A DNA stretch of 64,000 bases. It comes from an uncultured Ectothiorhodospiraceae bacterium. GTDB lineage: Bacteria; Pseudomonadota; Gammaproteobacteria; UBA6429; Thiohalophilaceae. The notes beneath the pieces are model-generated. The model worked only from the letters and a program-made list of their open reading frames with translations, was not told the DNA's origin and ran no database searches. This document shows, one piece after another, positions 45,165-54,342 of this stretch. Each line of letters begins with the position of its first letter. Positions within the stretch are counted from its first letter, which is position 1. The stretch lies in the NCBI GenBank assembly GCA_947259575.1, contig CAMYMU010000039.1, positions 1 through 64,000 of the forward strand, in the 5' to 3' direction. A program made the position numbers and the translations under genes.

Positions 45165-46288
45165 CGTAGGCAACCACCCTCGACAGATTGATTGATTCGG
45201 GGCAAGCTCGAATAAAACCGTAATAGAATGATTCTGACCGATAGTGCAAGTAACACGCAGACCAACCCAATCAGTAGTTTGAGATGTAAATCTGTTCCCG
45301 TTTGTGTACTCAAAGGAATAATGTTGTTTAACTTGTCTGAATTGTTACCTTGGTTGTTACGTGGATGAATCACAGAAGAAGTACTAGCCATCAGTTGTGT
45401 GCTGGCGGTAACAGGATTAGGCGCAAAAGCCTGCAGCGGAGCCTGAGCTCTCGATCCAACATCGCCTTGTGGCAACAAGCCCGTCTCAGGTGTCCAAACT
45501 AGAATAAAATCTCTGCTGTCATAAACGACATCATCCTGGAAGCGTATACTATAACGCCCCGCGCCATGACTTGATTTGTAAATATTGTGAGACAAGCTCT
45601 CAACATCACTAAGCGGATGACCTGCATCAAGTTCGAGATGCAAAGACACTGGCTGGTTACGAATCGCCATTGGCATCCGTAATTGGAATTGTCCTTCGCT
45701 ATATACAACAGGTTGTTGGAAAATTATTTTTACCTGTACTCGCTCGTTTGGTCCAATCATTCCGATTGAAGCCACAAACATATCTGGAAATTGTTCAGCC
45801 AGGGCGTGTCGGTTAGGAAGTATTAGTCTCTCGGTATGGCGATCACCGATAATAAATTGCGCAACTTCCAGTACAGCATCTTCCGGCAGAGGAAAAAAAT
45901 AAATCCCTCCAACTTTTTCTCCAGTTGTATTGATAAAAGTCTGCGTTACCGTGGCGCGACTTGTCGTATTCGTTACGCGCAAGCCGAGGTCGGTATTCGA
46001 TAATATTGCGGCCGAAGCAAGCTTGGACTCAATCCGCGCCATTTCCTCATCTGAAGCCTGATCTGAGGCTTCATCTGAATTGAACAAATACAAGGTACTT
46101 TCTTTTGTATCCTTAAATTGTGAGTGTGACTCTGATGCCGTAGCAACCTGGACGAAGGAGAAAAACATCAGAAAGGCGATCAACAATAGAATATGTTGTA
46201 ATAGATCCAGCCCTTTTTGCACGACTCTTGCTAAAAGTGATGCCCGGGTTGACGGGTAATAGTTTTTTTCTACTGTTTTCTGCCACAT
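45161..46288 (-). CDS. Proteobacterial sortase target protein, VIT domain only
   Basis: 375 residues from the ATG at 46288 (AGAGAG before it). A long signal/anchor (about 28-50), a VIT domain (about 80-220; LRVTNTTSRATVTQTFINTT, GGIYFFPLPEDAVLEVAQF), a short linker, and a C-terminal helix (LLIGLVCVLLALSVRIILL) with basic residues. Family members (TIGR03788) usually carry a von Willebrand A domain after VIT and an LPxTG-like signal. Here the vWA domain is missing and the presumed signal is STQTG. The gene is intact, with no frameshift seen. It is coupled to the sortase. Confidence 0.85.
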   Translation of the reverse strand: MWQKTVEKNYYPSTRASLLARVVQKGLDLLQHILLLIAFLMFFSFVQVATASESHSQFKDTKESTLYLFNSDEASDQASDEEMARIESKLASAAILSNTDLGLRVTNTTSRATVTQTFINTTGEKVGGIYFFPLPEDAVLEVAQFIIGDRHTERLILPNRHALAEQFPDMFVASIGMIGPNERVQVKIIFQQPVVYSEGQFQLRMPMAIRNQPVSLHLELDAGHPLSDVESLSHNIYKSSHGAGRYSIRFQDDVVYDSRDFILVWTPETGLLPQGDVGSRAQAPLQAFAPNPVTASTQLMASTSSVIHPRNNQGNNSDKLNNIIPLSTQTGTDLHLKLLIGLVCVLLALSVRIILLRFYSSLPRINQSVEGGCLR

Positions 46289-46594
46289 AATCTTTCTCTC
46301 TTTGATTTTTGATGAGCCCTTTTTATCTCGTGTTTTGTCATGTTTGTTCCAGCGTGCCATCCTTGGCTTTGGTCTATCCTTTAACGCGCCGGTGTTTACT
46401 ACAGGGTTAATTCTGGCGCCCGGATATGACCAGGCAGCGTATGAAATCAGGTGCCACTGGGATCAAAAATGACCAATAATGGCAATTGCAGTTTTCGAGA
46501 TTTATTCTTTGCATAACTGTGCTAGTGTTCTTTACGAGAGAGGGGCCTGGTGCTAAACATCGGCACAGGCTTTAGTAAAGAGACAGGAGAGAAA

Positions 46595-47287
46595 ATGAGT
46601 AAAACTATCGCCATCGTAGAAGATGAACCGACCATTCGGCAGAACTATGCGGATGCGCTCGAAAAGCAGGGCTACGAGGTCCAACAGTATCCTGGTCGCG
46701 AAGAAGCCATGCAGGCTTTCAACCAGCGACTGCCGGATCTGGCACTGCTTGATATCGGCTTGAATGATGAAATCGATGGTGGTTTCGAACTGTGCCGTGC
46801 CCTACGTTCCATGTCAGAGACCTTGCCGATTATTTTCCTAACCGCCAGAGACAGCGACCTTGATACGATTTCCGGATTACGCCTGGGCGCAGATGATTAT
46901 TTGACCAAGGATATCAGTATCCCGAATCTTTGCGCCCGCATCAGTGCCTTTTTCCGACGACTGGACAGTGCCAAGCAACCCACACAGCAAGATGAACTAA
47001 TTGAACGCGGTCCCCTGGTAATGGATATGAACCGGTTTACCGCTCATTGGAATAGCGAACGGGTAGACCTGACACTCACAGAATTCTGGATCGTCCATAC
47101 CCTGGCCTTACGTCCAGGACACGTTAAAAATCGTGATCAGTTAATGAGCGATGCAAAAATCGTAGTTGATGATGCAACTATTACCTCACACATCAAACGT
47201 ATCAGAAACAAATTTACTCACCTGGATAAAGACTTCGACTGTGTTGATACCGTCTATGGCATGGGTTATCGCTGGACCGAAAAATAA
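46595..47287 (+). CDS. pdsR: Sortase-system response regulator PdsR
   Basis: 230 residues. Receiver with VEDEP, phosphoacceptor Asp in LALLDIGLNDEIDGG, LTARD and YLTKDISIP (the usual K-P is K-D), then an OmpR-type winged helix (LTLTEFWIVHTLALRPGH, ITSHIKRIRNKFTHL). AGGAGA precedes the ATG at 46595. It is divergent from the sortase target and 43 bp before the kinase. The arrangement is that of the proteobacterial dedicated sortase system regulator (TIGR03787). Confidence 0.9.
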   Translation: MSKTIAIVEDEPTIRQNYADALEKQGYEVQQYPGREEAMQAFNQRLPDLALLDIGLNDEIDGGFELCRALRSMSETLPIIFLTARDSDLDTISGLRLGADDYLTKDISIPNLCARISAFFRRLDSAKQPTQQDELIERGPLVMDMNRFTAHWNSERVDLTLTEFWIVHTLALRPGHVKNRDQLMSDAKIVVDDATITSHIKRIRNKFTHLDKDFDCVDTVYGMGYRWTEK

Positions 47288-47330
47288 TAACCAGATAAAG
47301 TAACCACGACTTCATACTTTAACTAACAAT

Positions 47331-49481
47331 ATGGCCAGGCGACCCTTCCCACGATTCCGCATCAGTATTCGCGTCAAGCTCATGCTTGTTGCCTCGACCC
47401 TGTTGATCATTCCCTGGGTGGGTACGATTTATATTCAGGAGATGGAATCTTATCTTCGTAAACAACAGGAAGATGTGTTGTTAACACGCACACAGATGGT
47501 TGCATCTGTCATGCAAAGTCGACCTGACTTGTTCAATACCCAAACTGTCGCCCCGCAACCAACCCAGCGCATTTATCATATCTTTGTACGACCATTACGT
47601 TCTCGCATTCAGTTAGATGGCTATCTCGACGATTGGGCTCCGTATGAAGAACGCATGCAGTTATTTGATGCCAGTAATGCCTTCAAGGGATCAGAGTCAA
47701 ACTCCCTGTCGTATCAACTGCAACTTGGAACCTATGGCAAACACCTTTATGTTGTTTTTAGAATCGAAGATGACAAAATCACTTACCGCCGACCGAATAG
47801 TCGATTCCTACATGAAAGTGATCATCTATCGATCGCGATGGAAGACAAGCAAGGCAGACTCAAACGCTATATTGTCACCACACTTGCACCTGGCTGGGTA
47901 AATGCACATCAGGTCTCTGATGATATATACAATCCTGATCCAATACGTCCAGAGACTCGAATTAAAGGTGAGTGGCAGGAAACAGCAACTGGCTATAATA
48001 TTGAACTACGTATCCCGCTGAGCAATTTAGGACAACGAATAAGTTTTGCCATCGCCGATGTTGATAGTAGCGAAAGTCGCGAGATTGATACCATCATCTC
48101 AACCGCCGGACTAGAAGACCTTGAAAGTCTGGGTACATTGATGTTTCCCTCGCAAGAGGCAGAAACGCTACTGAACCGATTGCAAAGACCTCTTACCCGT
48201 ACCTGGGTCATTGATCAGAATAATCGTGTCATCGCCCGCACTGGATCCCTCGTGCAACAAGATGAAGATCTTACCGATCCTGAAGCAGAACCAAAATACA
48301 GTCTGTTAACGGGGTTAATGTCTCTGTTCTATAAAATGATTTTGAAACAACCCGCTACAGAATTCCATGACGAATTGCTTAATGCTTCGAGACTTAATAG
48401 TGAAGAATTTCGTCGAGCCCTACAGGGTACGCCAGATATACGCTGGCGGCAAACACCTGACAAAGAGGTGAATATATTAACCGCGACATTTCCAGTCCTA
48501 AATGGTGACCAGGTCATTGGTGCTATTGCTATTGAGCAAACCAGTAACTCGATCCTACTAGTGCAAAACCGCGCCATGGAGATAATGTTTAATTTGAGCG
48601 CACTCGCATTTTTGATTGCCAGCTTTGTCTTACTGGTCTTTGCAACTCGTTTATCACTACGGGTGCGGCGCTTGCGTGATGCGACCAACGAAGCTATTAC
48701 CAGTGACGGACGAGTAGTAGGTGGAATCAAAGCTACCCAGGATAGTGATGAGATCGGTGATTTATCGAGAGGTGTCTCTGATATGCTGGACAGGTTGTCA
48801 CAATACAATCGCTACCTCGAGAGTATGGCAAGTAAGCTATCACATGAATTACGTACGCCGATCACTGTAGTACGCTCATCGCTTGATAACCTGAATGAAT
48901 CAACTGATCCAAGCGATGTAAAAACCTATAGTGGCCGGGCTCGCCAGGGTATTGAAAGACTAGATAACATTCTGACTCGCATGAGTGAAGCCACACGGCT
49001 GGAACAAACCATGCAAAGCGAAAAACTCAGTACATTCAATATTGCCAAAGTAATCGAAGGCTGTATTGAGGGTTATCGGCAAGTACACACTGACATCGAG
49101 TTTTGTTTTCAATCTACGCATGATGATGAATATAAAATAACAGGCTCTCCCGATCTAATCGCTCAATTACTGGATAAACTAGTCAGTAATGCGATCGACT
49201 TTCATACCCCCGGCACACCAATTGATTTTCATTTAAGTCGGGATAGCGCTGTTACTAAACTGGTCATCACCAATACCGGACCTACCTTACCGGATGAGAT
49301 GCAGGCAAACCTGTTTGAATCTATGGTTTCGGTCCGTGATAAAAAAGGTGAACAACCACACCTTGGCTTGGGACTGTACATCGTCCGTCTAATCACTGAG
49401 TTTCACCGCGGTAAAGTCTTTGCCAGGAATCGTAGTGACAACTCTGGTGTTGAATTTCATATTGAGTTACCTGGCGATTAA
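47331..49481 (+). CDS. pdsS: Sortase-system histidine kinase PdsS
   Basis: 716 residues. A membrane helix at about 15-35, a large periplasmic sensor (about 60-410) whose first half has the look of a family-9 carbohydrate-binding fold (IQLDGYLDDWAPYEE...VVFRIEDD), a second helix at about 420-440, HAMP, phosphoacceptor SKLSHELRTPITVV, N-box DKLVSNAIDFH and a G-box (HLGLGLYIVRL). It pairs with PdsR. The carbohydrate-like sensor is my reading of the pattern, not proven. No clear Shine-Dalgarno precedes its ATG. Confidence 0.9.
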   Translation: MARRPFPRFRISIRVKLMLVASTLLIIPWVGTIYIQEMESYLRKQQEDVLLTRTQMVASVMQSRPDLFNTQTVAPQPTQRIYHIFVRPLRSRIQLDGYLDDWAPYEERMQLFDASNAFKGSESNSLSYQLQLGTYGKHLYVVFRIEDDKITYRRPNSRFLHESDHLSIAMEDKQGRLKRYIVTTLAPGWVNAHQVSDDIYNPDPIRPETRIKGEWQETATGYNIELRIPLSNLGQRISFAIADVDSSESREIDTIISTAGLEDLESLGTLMFPSQEAETLLNRLQRPLTRTWVIDQNNRVIARTGSLVQQDEDLTDPEAEPKYSLLTGLMSLFYKMILKQPATEFHDELLNASRLNSEEFRRALQGTPDIRWRQTPDKEVNILTATFPVLNGDQVIGAIAIEQTSNSILLVQNRAMEIMFNLSALAFLIASFVLLVFATRLSLRVRRLRDATNEAITSDGRVVGGIKATQDSDEIGDLSRGVSDMLDRLSQYNRYLESMASKLSHELRTPITVVRSSLDNLNESTDPSDVKTYSGRARQGIERLDNILTRMSEATRLEQTMQSEKLSTFNIAKVIEGCIEGYRQVHTDIEFCFQSTHDDEYKITGSPDLIAQLLDKLVSNAIDFHTPGTPIDFHLSRDSAVTKLVITNTGPTLPDEMQANLFESMVSVRDKKGEQPHLGLGLYIVRLITEFHRGKVFARNRSDNSGVEFHIELPGD

Positions 49482-49634
49482 TTTAGCAACCCTGCTTATC
49501 CTCAAAATCATATTTCATCACTTTTTACACCTAACTCATCTTTTTCTTCCCCTGTTCGTGCCATATTCTTTTTGTTTAATTGTATCCGTAGACATTGAAC
49601 GGGTTCAACGCCCATAACTAGAGAGGATACAATC

Positions 49635-50276
49635 ATGAAATTTAAATTAGCGAAAAACAAAGTTGCAATGCACATCGGTCTGGCATTAGCAGCAGGTGTA
49701 CTTACCGTCGGCTGTGCTGGAAATGGAGCAAAGAAGACACAAACAGCTGAAGTTAAACCATCAGCCCCTGTTATTACCATTGTGCAAAATGAATCAGCCA
49801 CTGAAACTAAACTACAGGAAACCATGCAAGAAGAGGCACCAATCGTTATTGCAGAGGATGCAACTATTACTGAAAACTCTGCTGCGCCAGTTATCCAGTA
49901 CCCCGATGTTGATACAAGCGAAAATACCCAACCTGAGCAATTAAGCTTCCAGTTTGGTTTTGACAAATCAGAGCTCAGCGAAGAAGACAAAGAAATTGTG
50001 ATGAAGCATGCTCGCTTCCTGGTAGATAACCCTGAAATGGTTCTAAAAATCCAGGGCCATACTGACCACCATGGACCAAAGGTCTACAACGAGTATTTGA
50101 GCAAAAAGCGCTCTGAAGCTGTTGCAAAGATCTTGATTGACCAAGGTGTTCAGGAATCACAATTAAAGATCATCGCCATGGCAAACGAAGCACCTCTGAC
50201 TGATGCAGAAGATACACGTCTGAATCGCCGCGTAGAGCTTGAATATAGCGAGATGAATCTGGTTAGCAATAACTAA
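49635..50276 (+). CDS. pdsO: Sortase-associated OmpA-like protein PdsO
   Basis: 213 residues. A signal peptide with a possible lipobox (TVGC, about residue 26), a low-complexity Thr/Glu/Pro linker, then an OmpA C-terminal peptidoglycan-binding domain (FQFGFDKSELSEEDKEIV, IQGHTDHHGPKVYNEYLSKKRSEAV, RLNRRVELEY). The strong AGAGAGGA site precedes the ATG. It matches TIGR03789, the peptidoglycan-associated member of the Pds system. A large terminator follows directly. Confidence 0.9.
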   Translation: MKFKLAKNKVAMHIGLALAAGVLTVGCAGNGAKKTQTAEVKPSAPVITIVQNESATETKLQETMQEEAPIVIAEDATITENSAAPVIQYPDVDTSENTQPEQLSFQFGFDKSELSEEDKEIVMKHARFLVDNPEMVLKIQGHTDHHGPKVYNEYLSKKRSEAVAKILIDQGVQESQLKIIAMANEAPLTDAEDTRLNRRVELEYSEMNLVSNN

Positions 50277-50290
50277 TATTAGACGCCTTT

Positions 50291-50364
50291 AGGGATCAGA
50301 CAACCCGTCACTGATCGTTCCCTCCTCCTGTTCTCTCCAATCAGTGAGTCTGGTCCCTTTTTTT
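50291..50364 (+). terminator. Two-tier terminator after pdsO
   Basis: The outer stem AGGGATCAGAC (50291-50301) pairs with GTCTGGTCCCT (50348-50358), an inner stem TCACTGAT (50308-50315) with ATCAGTGA (50340-50347), followed by T at 50358-50364. It ends the plus-strand sortase regulator operon. Confidence 0.85.
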
Positions 50365-50368
50365 AATC

Positions 50369-50484
50369 AAGTCGCTGAAACGGCGTTGACTACGTTGTAA
50401 AGGGACTCACCAATACTCATTTACCATATGTAAATTCCGTTTGTCTCGTCCCTTTACGCCTTGTCACCATCCGTTTGAGCGACT
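50369..50484. repeat. 116-bp palindromic element between pdsO and btuF
   Basis: AAGTCGCTGAAACGG (50369-50383) is complementary to CCGTTTGAGCGACTT (50471-50485) at 14 of 15 positions, and GTAAAGGGAC to GTCCCTTTAC inside it perfectly. A small hairpin ATTTAC/GTAAAT (50419-50435) lies in the loop. No T-tail follows. The right arm ends on the btuF stop codon. It looks like a MITE-like palindrome or a structured 3' RNA of btuF. Confidence 0.6.
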
Positions 50485-51368
50485 TAATATTTTGTTTTTA
50501 ATTTTGTTCGAGCTTCATCGGCCTGCTTACACATTATCTCTGCTGCATCTAGAATACGAGGCGATTGCCGTTGAATAAGGTCGGGGTGAATAAAAAACAA
50601 ATTACTCTGTTCGACTGCGTTTATCGTTGGCCATTGTCGCCACTTGTCTAACCACTCTGGCTGCGCTGATGCCATGCCACTGGCAATAATCACATCTGGA
50701 TTATGTTTGATGACTGATTCAACCGTTACCTTCGGTGCAATAATCATTGCATCTGAAAAGACATTCCTTAACTTGCATAATTTCATTACTTTACTGATAA
50801 CGTGTTGCCCGTTGATAGTATAAACAGGCTGGTGCCATACTTGATAAAAAGCATTTAATTCTGTTTTATCTTTGTTATCTTCCTGTAAACGTCGCAGTCG
50901 TTGATTAAATGACTTGGCAACTTGATTGGCTTCTTGTTCAAACCCGGTCAATATGCCTAGATTCTTAATTGTTCTGGAGATATCAGTTAACTCTCGTGGT
51001 TCACTGCGATATACAGGGATATTCAGTTTTTCTAATTGCGTGAGCTGTTGTCGATTGTTGGCACTTGACCAGGCTATGACCAGGTCGGGTTTGTAAGATA
51101 GCAAACGTTCCATAATAAAGCGTTCATAATTCCCAATCTGTGGTTTGCTTTTTGCCGCTTCTGGAAAGTTACTGAACTGCACCGTTGCAACCAGTTTGTC
51201 CTCAGCACCAAATGAATAGATCATCTCTGTCAATGAAGGTGCCAGGGTAATCACACGTTGCGCTGGTTTACTGAGTTCTATTGTATTTTGTTCGTCGTCA
51301 ACCACAGAGACTGCAATGACGGAATAGCTAACAGTCCACAACAAAAAAGCACTAAAATATTTCGTCAT
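50484..51368 (-). CDS. btuF: Periplasmic cobalamin-binding protein BtuF
   Basis: 294 residues. Signal peptide (about 1-20), two-lobed class III binding fold: VITLAPSLTEMIYSFGAEDKL, IGNYERFIMERLLSYKPDLVIA and the long connecting helix ILTGFEQEANQVAKSF. It delivers B12 to BtuCD, encoded 11 kb away on the other strand. It overlaps cobS by 4 bp and is last in the ampD-cob operon. Its stop codon lies at the end of a palindromic element. Confidence 0.88.
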   Translation of the reverse strand: MTKYFSAFLLWTVSYSVIAVSVVDDEQNTIELSKPAQRVITLAPSLTEMIYSFGAEDKLVATVQFSNFPEAAKSKPQIGNYERFIMERLLSYKPDLVIAWSSANNRQQLTQLEKLNIPVYRSEPRELTDISRTIKNLGILTGFEQEANQVAKSFNQRLRRLQEDNKDKTELNAFYQVWHQPVYTINGQHVISKVMKLCKLRNVFSDAMIIAPKVTVESVIKHNPDVIIASGMASAQPEWLDKWRQWPTINAVEQSNLFFIHPDLIQRQSPRILDAAEIMCKQADEARTKLKTKY

Positions 51369-52120
51369 GATGCTAAAAACTCAACGGCAGCAAAATCCAA
51401 TAACACCAGAACTTCAATGATTTCGATTAAAGCACCTGCTGTATCACCTGTCGTTCCGCCGAGACGACGAACCAGCAGAATGCGATAGAGAAAAACAGCT
51501 AACACTATCGAAACTAATATATAGATCGCCTTCCACTGCAAAACAACCAGGGCAAGCAAACCAACCGCAGCAACCATTGCCCAGGCCAGCTGGCGGGGCA
51601 TTGCTAATGTAAGTTTTTCAGCAATGCCATTTGCTCGGACATAATTTGTTGTAAGCAACAGACCAATCACTGCCGTCCTCGCTAGTATTGGTGTAACCAG
51701 TACAGCTAATAATAAATTACTATTAATATCATTCAATGCCAGTATTTTTATTATCAATAGCAATACGATTGCCACGATAGCTGCCACACCGACATGTGTA
51801 TCTTTGAGAATCGACAGGGTCTTATCGCGATCACCATGACCCCCCAACCAGGCATCTGCGGTATCTGCTAATCCATCCAAATGGAGTGCGCCTGTTACAA
51901 CAACCCAAACCATAACTAGCAACGCGGATGCAAGTAAGCTATCAAAGACACTAAGGAAAAATATACTCGCCAGCAAAACGAGGCCAAGTAACAGCCCAAT
52001 CAAAGGATAAAATAAAATCGAATAACCTTGTGTAGCTCGATCCTCTTGCCCCTTAAGCCAATCAGCGGGGACCGGAAAGATGGTAAGGAAACTAAGTGCA
52101 GCAAGAAAACTTTGCCACAT
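51365..52120 (-). CDS. cobS: Adenosylcobinamide-GDP ribazoletransferase
   Basis: 251 residues, polytopic. The N-terminal FLAALSFLTIFPVP and the catalytic Asp-rich motif GALHLDGLADTADAWLGGHGDR are typical of CobS. It joins alpha-ribazole phosphate to adenosylcobinamide-GDP at the inner membrane, making adenosylcobalamin phosphate. Its ATG overlaps the cobC stop (TAATG). Confidence 0.95.
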   Translation of the reverse strand: MWQSFLAALSFLTIFPVPADWLKGQEDRATQGYSILFYPLIGLLLGLVLLASIFFLSVFDSLLASALLVMVWVVVTGALHLDGLADTADAWLGGHGDRDKTLSILKDTHVGVAAIVAIVLLLIIKILALNDINSNLLLAVLVTPILARTAVIGLLLTTNYVRANGIAEKLTLAMPRQLAWAMVAAVGLLALVVLQWKAIYILVSIVLAVFLYRILLVRRLGGTTGDTAGALIEIIEVLVLLDFAAVEFLAS

Positions 52121-52725
52121 TACAGTTTACCGTCATGAAAAATAAGCTGTGGGTAAAGCTTTGTTAGGTCATTTCCTTGATCAACTAAAATTCGCGTTAG
52201 CCCAGCGTTAGAAACTTTTATCCTGAATACATTTTCAATCGGCATGCCCAACATGTACTGCAAAGACATCCTGATCACACCGGCATGACAGACAATCAGG
52301 ATATGTTGATCTGTATGCTGGGAAAGTAACTTAACCCAGGCGGATTCAATTCTCTTCCTAAACTCAACAAGTGGTTCGGCTCCATCGGGGCGATTGTTAA
52401 CCGGATCTCGCCAAAAAGCTTCCAGGGCGCCTGGCGTTTGCTGTTGAATTTCATTTGCAGTCATCCCTTCCCAGCTGCCAAAGCCTATTTCCATAAATTC
52501 TGGAGCAAAACTAACTGTCAACTTATGCCGTTCAGCTAGCTCATTAGCAAAATCGGCACAGCGCGAAAGTGGCGATGAGATAATACTATCCCATGGGCAG
52601 TGATCAGCAACGGCAGCACGCATCTGTTGCCAGCCTTTGTCGCTTAAAGGGTCGTCTATCTGGCCTCGATACTTGCGGCCACCTACCGGTTCACCGTGAC
52701 GAATCATATCTATCGTTGTTGTCAT
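52120..52725 (-). CDS. cobC: Alpha-ribazole phosphatase
   Basis: 201 residues of the histidine phosphatase superfamily: catalytic RHG in MIRHGEPVGG, second Arg in SPLSRCADFA and a later His in VCHAGVIRM. Between cobT and cobS it is CobC, removing phosphate from alpha-ribazole-5'-phosphate or adenosylcobalamin phosphate. The start overlaps the cobT stop by 4 bp. Confidence 0.92.
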   Translation of the reverse strand: MTTTIDMIRHGEPVGGRKYRGQIDDPLSDKGWQQMRAAVADHCPWDSIISSPLSRCADFANELAERHKLTVSFAPEFMEIGFGSWEGMTANEIQQQTPGALEAFWRDPVNNRPDGAEPLVEFRKRIESAWVKLLSQHTDQHILIVCHAGVIRMSLQYMLGMPIENVFRIKVSNAGLTRILVDQGNDLTKLYPQLIFHDGKL

Positions 52726-53786
52726 TCTGTTCCCTTCCCGGCCACACCTGCCTGGGAAAATGTTGCCATCTTATTATGCAAAGCCAGGGCATGTCGGATG
52801 ATCGACACTGCGACCGCTGCGCCACTGCCCTCACCCAAACGCATGTTTAAATCGATCAGTGGCTTAGCTGACATTGCGGTTAGGATATGAATATGGCCAG
52901 GTTCTTGTGATTGATGCGAAAACAAAAACCAGTCAGACGCATCTTTGTTAAGTGCCTGAGCATACATGGCTGCTACTCCGGCAATAAAGCCATCCACTAA
53001 CACCGGGATCTGATGTTGTGCACAATAAATATAGGCACCAATCAGAGCAGCGATCTCAACGCCGCCAAAACAACGTAGTTTGTCGAGAACCGTTACCGCA
53101 TCCTTTTTATGAAAGTGCAAGGCCTGTTCGATAACAAAACGCTTATGATTTACACCTTGTTCGTCAAGACCTGTTCCCGGCCCGGCAAGTTGTTCCACAC
53201 TCATCTCAAGCAGCGATGCCGCCAGTGCAGTCGCGCTAGTGGTATTGCCAATCCCCATTTCGCCGCCAATAAATAATTGCATACCATTAGTGATCGCCTC
53301 TTCGGCAACGTCACGTCCAATCACAAACGCTTTATCAAGCGCATCAAAACTCATGGCAGGATGTTTTGAAAAGTTGGCAGTTCCGTCAACTACACGTTTT
53401 ACTACTACATTAGCGGATTGACTCGCTGCTGCATTCACACCCACATCCACCACGGTCAGGGTCGCATCTAGCTCTTTGGCAAGCACACTAATCGCGGCTC
53501 CACCCTCAACAAAGTTTTCTACCATCTGTGCGGTTACTGCTTGAGGAAAGGCGCTGATATTTTCTTCTGTGATGCCGTGGTCACCGGCAAACACCGCGAT
53601 ATGAATGTTATTCAACTCAGGATTTTTCTTACCTTGCATTGCTGCGAGCGCAATAGCAATGTCTTCCAATCGACCTAAGGCACCTGGCGGCTTGGTAAGT
53701 TGACGTTGATGCGCACTTGCAGCATCGGCGATTTCCTGATCTGGTTTACGAATAACCTGCGTTAGCCAATCAAAATTCTGATCCAT
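52722..53786 (-). CDS. cobT: Nicotinate-nucleotide:dimethylbenzimidazole phosphoribosyltransferase
   Basis: 354 residues from the ATG at 53786. Motifs are LTKPPGALGRLEDIAIALA, FAGDHGITEENISAFPQ, GEMGIGNTTSATAL and the C-terminal Glu region RLGEGSGAAVAVSII. It activates dimethylbenzimidazole as alpha-ribazole phosphate for the lower ligand. Starting at the in-frame TTG 12 bp upstream would overlap cobU; the ATG begins one base after cobU's stop. Confidence 0.95.
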   Translation of the reverse strand: MDQNFDWLTQVIRKPDQEIADAASAHQRQLTKPPGALGRLEDIAIALAAMQGKKNPELNNIHIAVFAGDHGITEENISAFPQAVTAQMVENFVEGGAAISVLAKELDATLTVVDVGVNAAASQSANVVVKRVVDGTANFSKHPAMSFDALDKAFVIGRDVAEEAITNGMQLFIGGEMGIGNTTSATALAASLLEMSVEQLAGPGTGLDEQGVNHKRFVIEQALHFHKKDAVTVLDKLRCFGGVEIAALIGAYIYCAQHQIPVLVDGFIAGVAAMYAQALNKDASDWFLFSHQSQEPGHIHILTAMSAKPLIDLNMRLGEGSGAAVAVSIIRHALALHNKMATFSQAGVAGKGTE

Positions 53787-53787
53787 G

Positions 53788-54333
53788 CTAAGACTCAAAG
53801 CCCCCTGGTTGATATTTTATCCTGTTCGGGATGCCCGCAATCATTTGTGTCACTCGCTGACAACGTGCAGCTAGAGCCTGATGCAGGCGACCCGCTTCAT
53901 CGACAAAACGGCGTGTCTCGACGCCCATCGGTACAATCCCCATCCCCACTTCATTGCTAACAAAAATAACGGATGAGGTTAACTCAGACAGGCTTGCCAA
54001 TAATGAATCTACCTCTTGATGCATTAGTTCTTTATCACGCATTAATAAATTTGTTAGCCACAACGTCAGGCAATCAACGATGATATATTCTGAGCTGGCA
54101 TTGTGTTGTTTTAAAATACTGGCTAACTTGATCGGTTCTTCTATGGTCTGCCAGTCGTGGGGACGCGTTGCCCTGTGATGTTCAATACGATCGGCCATCT
54201 CACTGTCTTCTGCCGTCGCCGTCGCGATATACAAGACGTTCGCTGTACTAACCTGCTTGATAAATGCCTGTGCACATTGTTCTGCGTAGGCGCTTTTTCC
54301 AGAACGCGCACCACCTAGTACCAGCTCGAGCAT
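53788..54333 (-). CDS. cobU: Adenosylcobinamide kinase/guanylyltransferase
   Basis: 181 residues. P-loop LVLGGARSGKSAYAEQCA, then ATAEDSEMADRIEHHRATRP with the guanylylated His, VDCLTLWLTNLL and VSNEVGMGIVPMG. It phosphorylates adenosylcobinamide and adds GMP. Together with cobT, cobC and cobS it completes nucleotide-loop assembly and so allows salvage of cobinamide. Confidence 0.96.
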   Translation of the reverse strand: MLELVLGGARSGKSAYAEQCAQAFIKQVSTANVLYIATATAEDSEMADRIEHHRATRPHDWQTIEEPIKLASILKQHNASSEYIIVDCLTLWLTNLLMRDKELMHQEVDSLLASLSELTSSVIFVSNEVGMGIVPMGVETRRFVDEAGRLHQALAARCQRVTQMIAGIPNRIKYQPGGFES

Positions 54334-54342
54334 AAACTTAAG

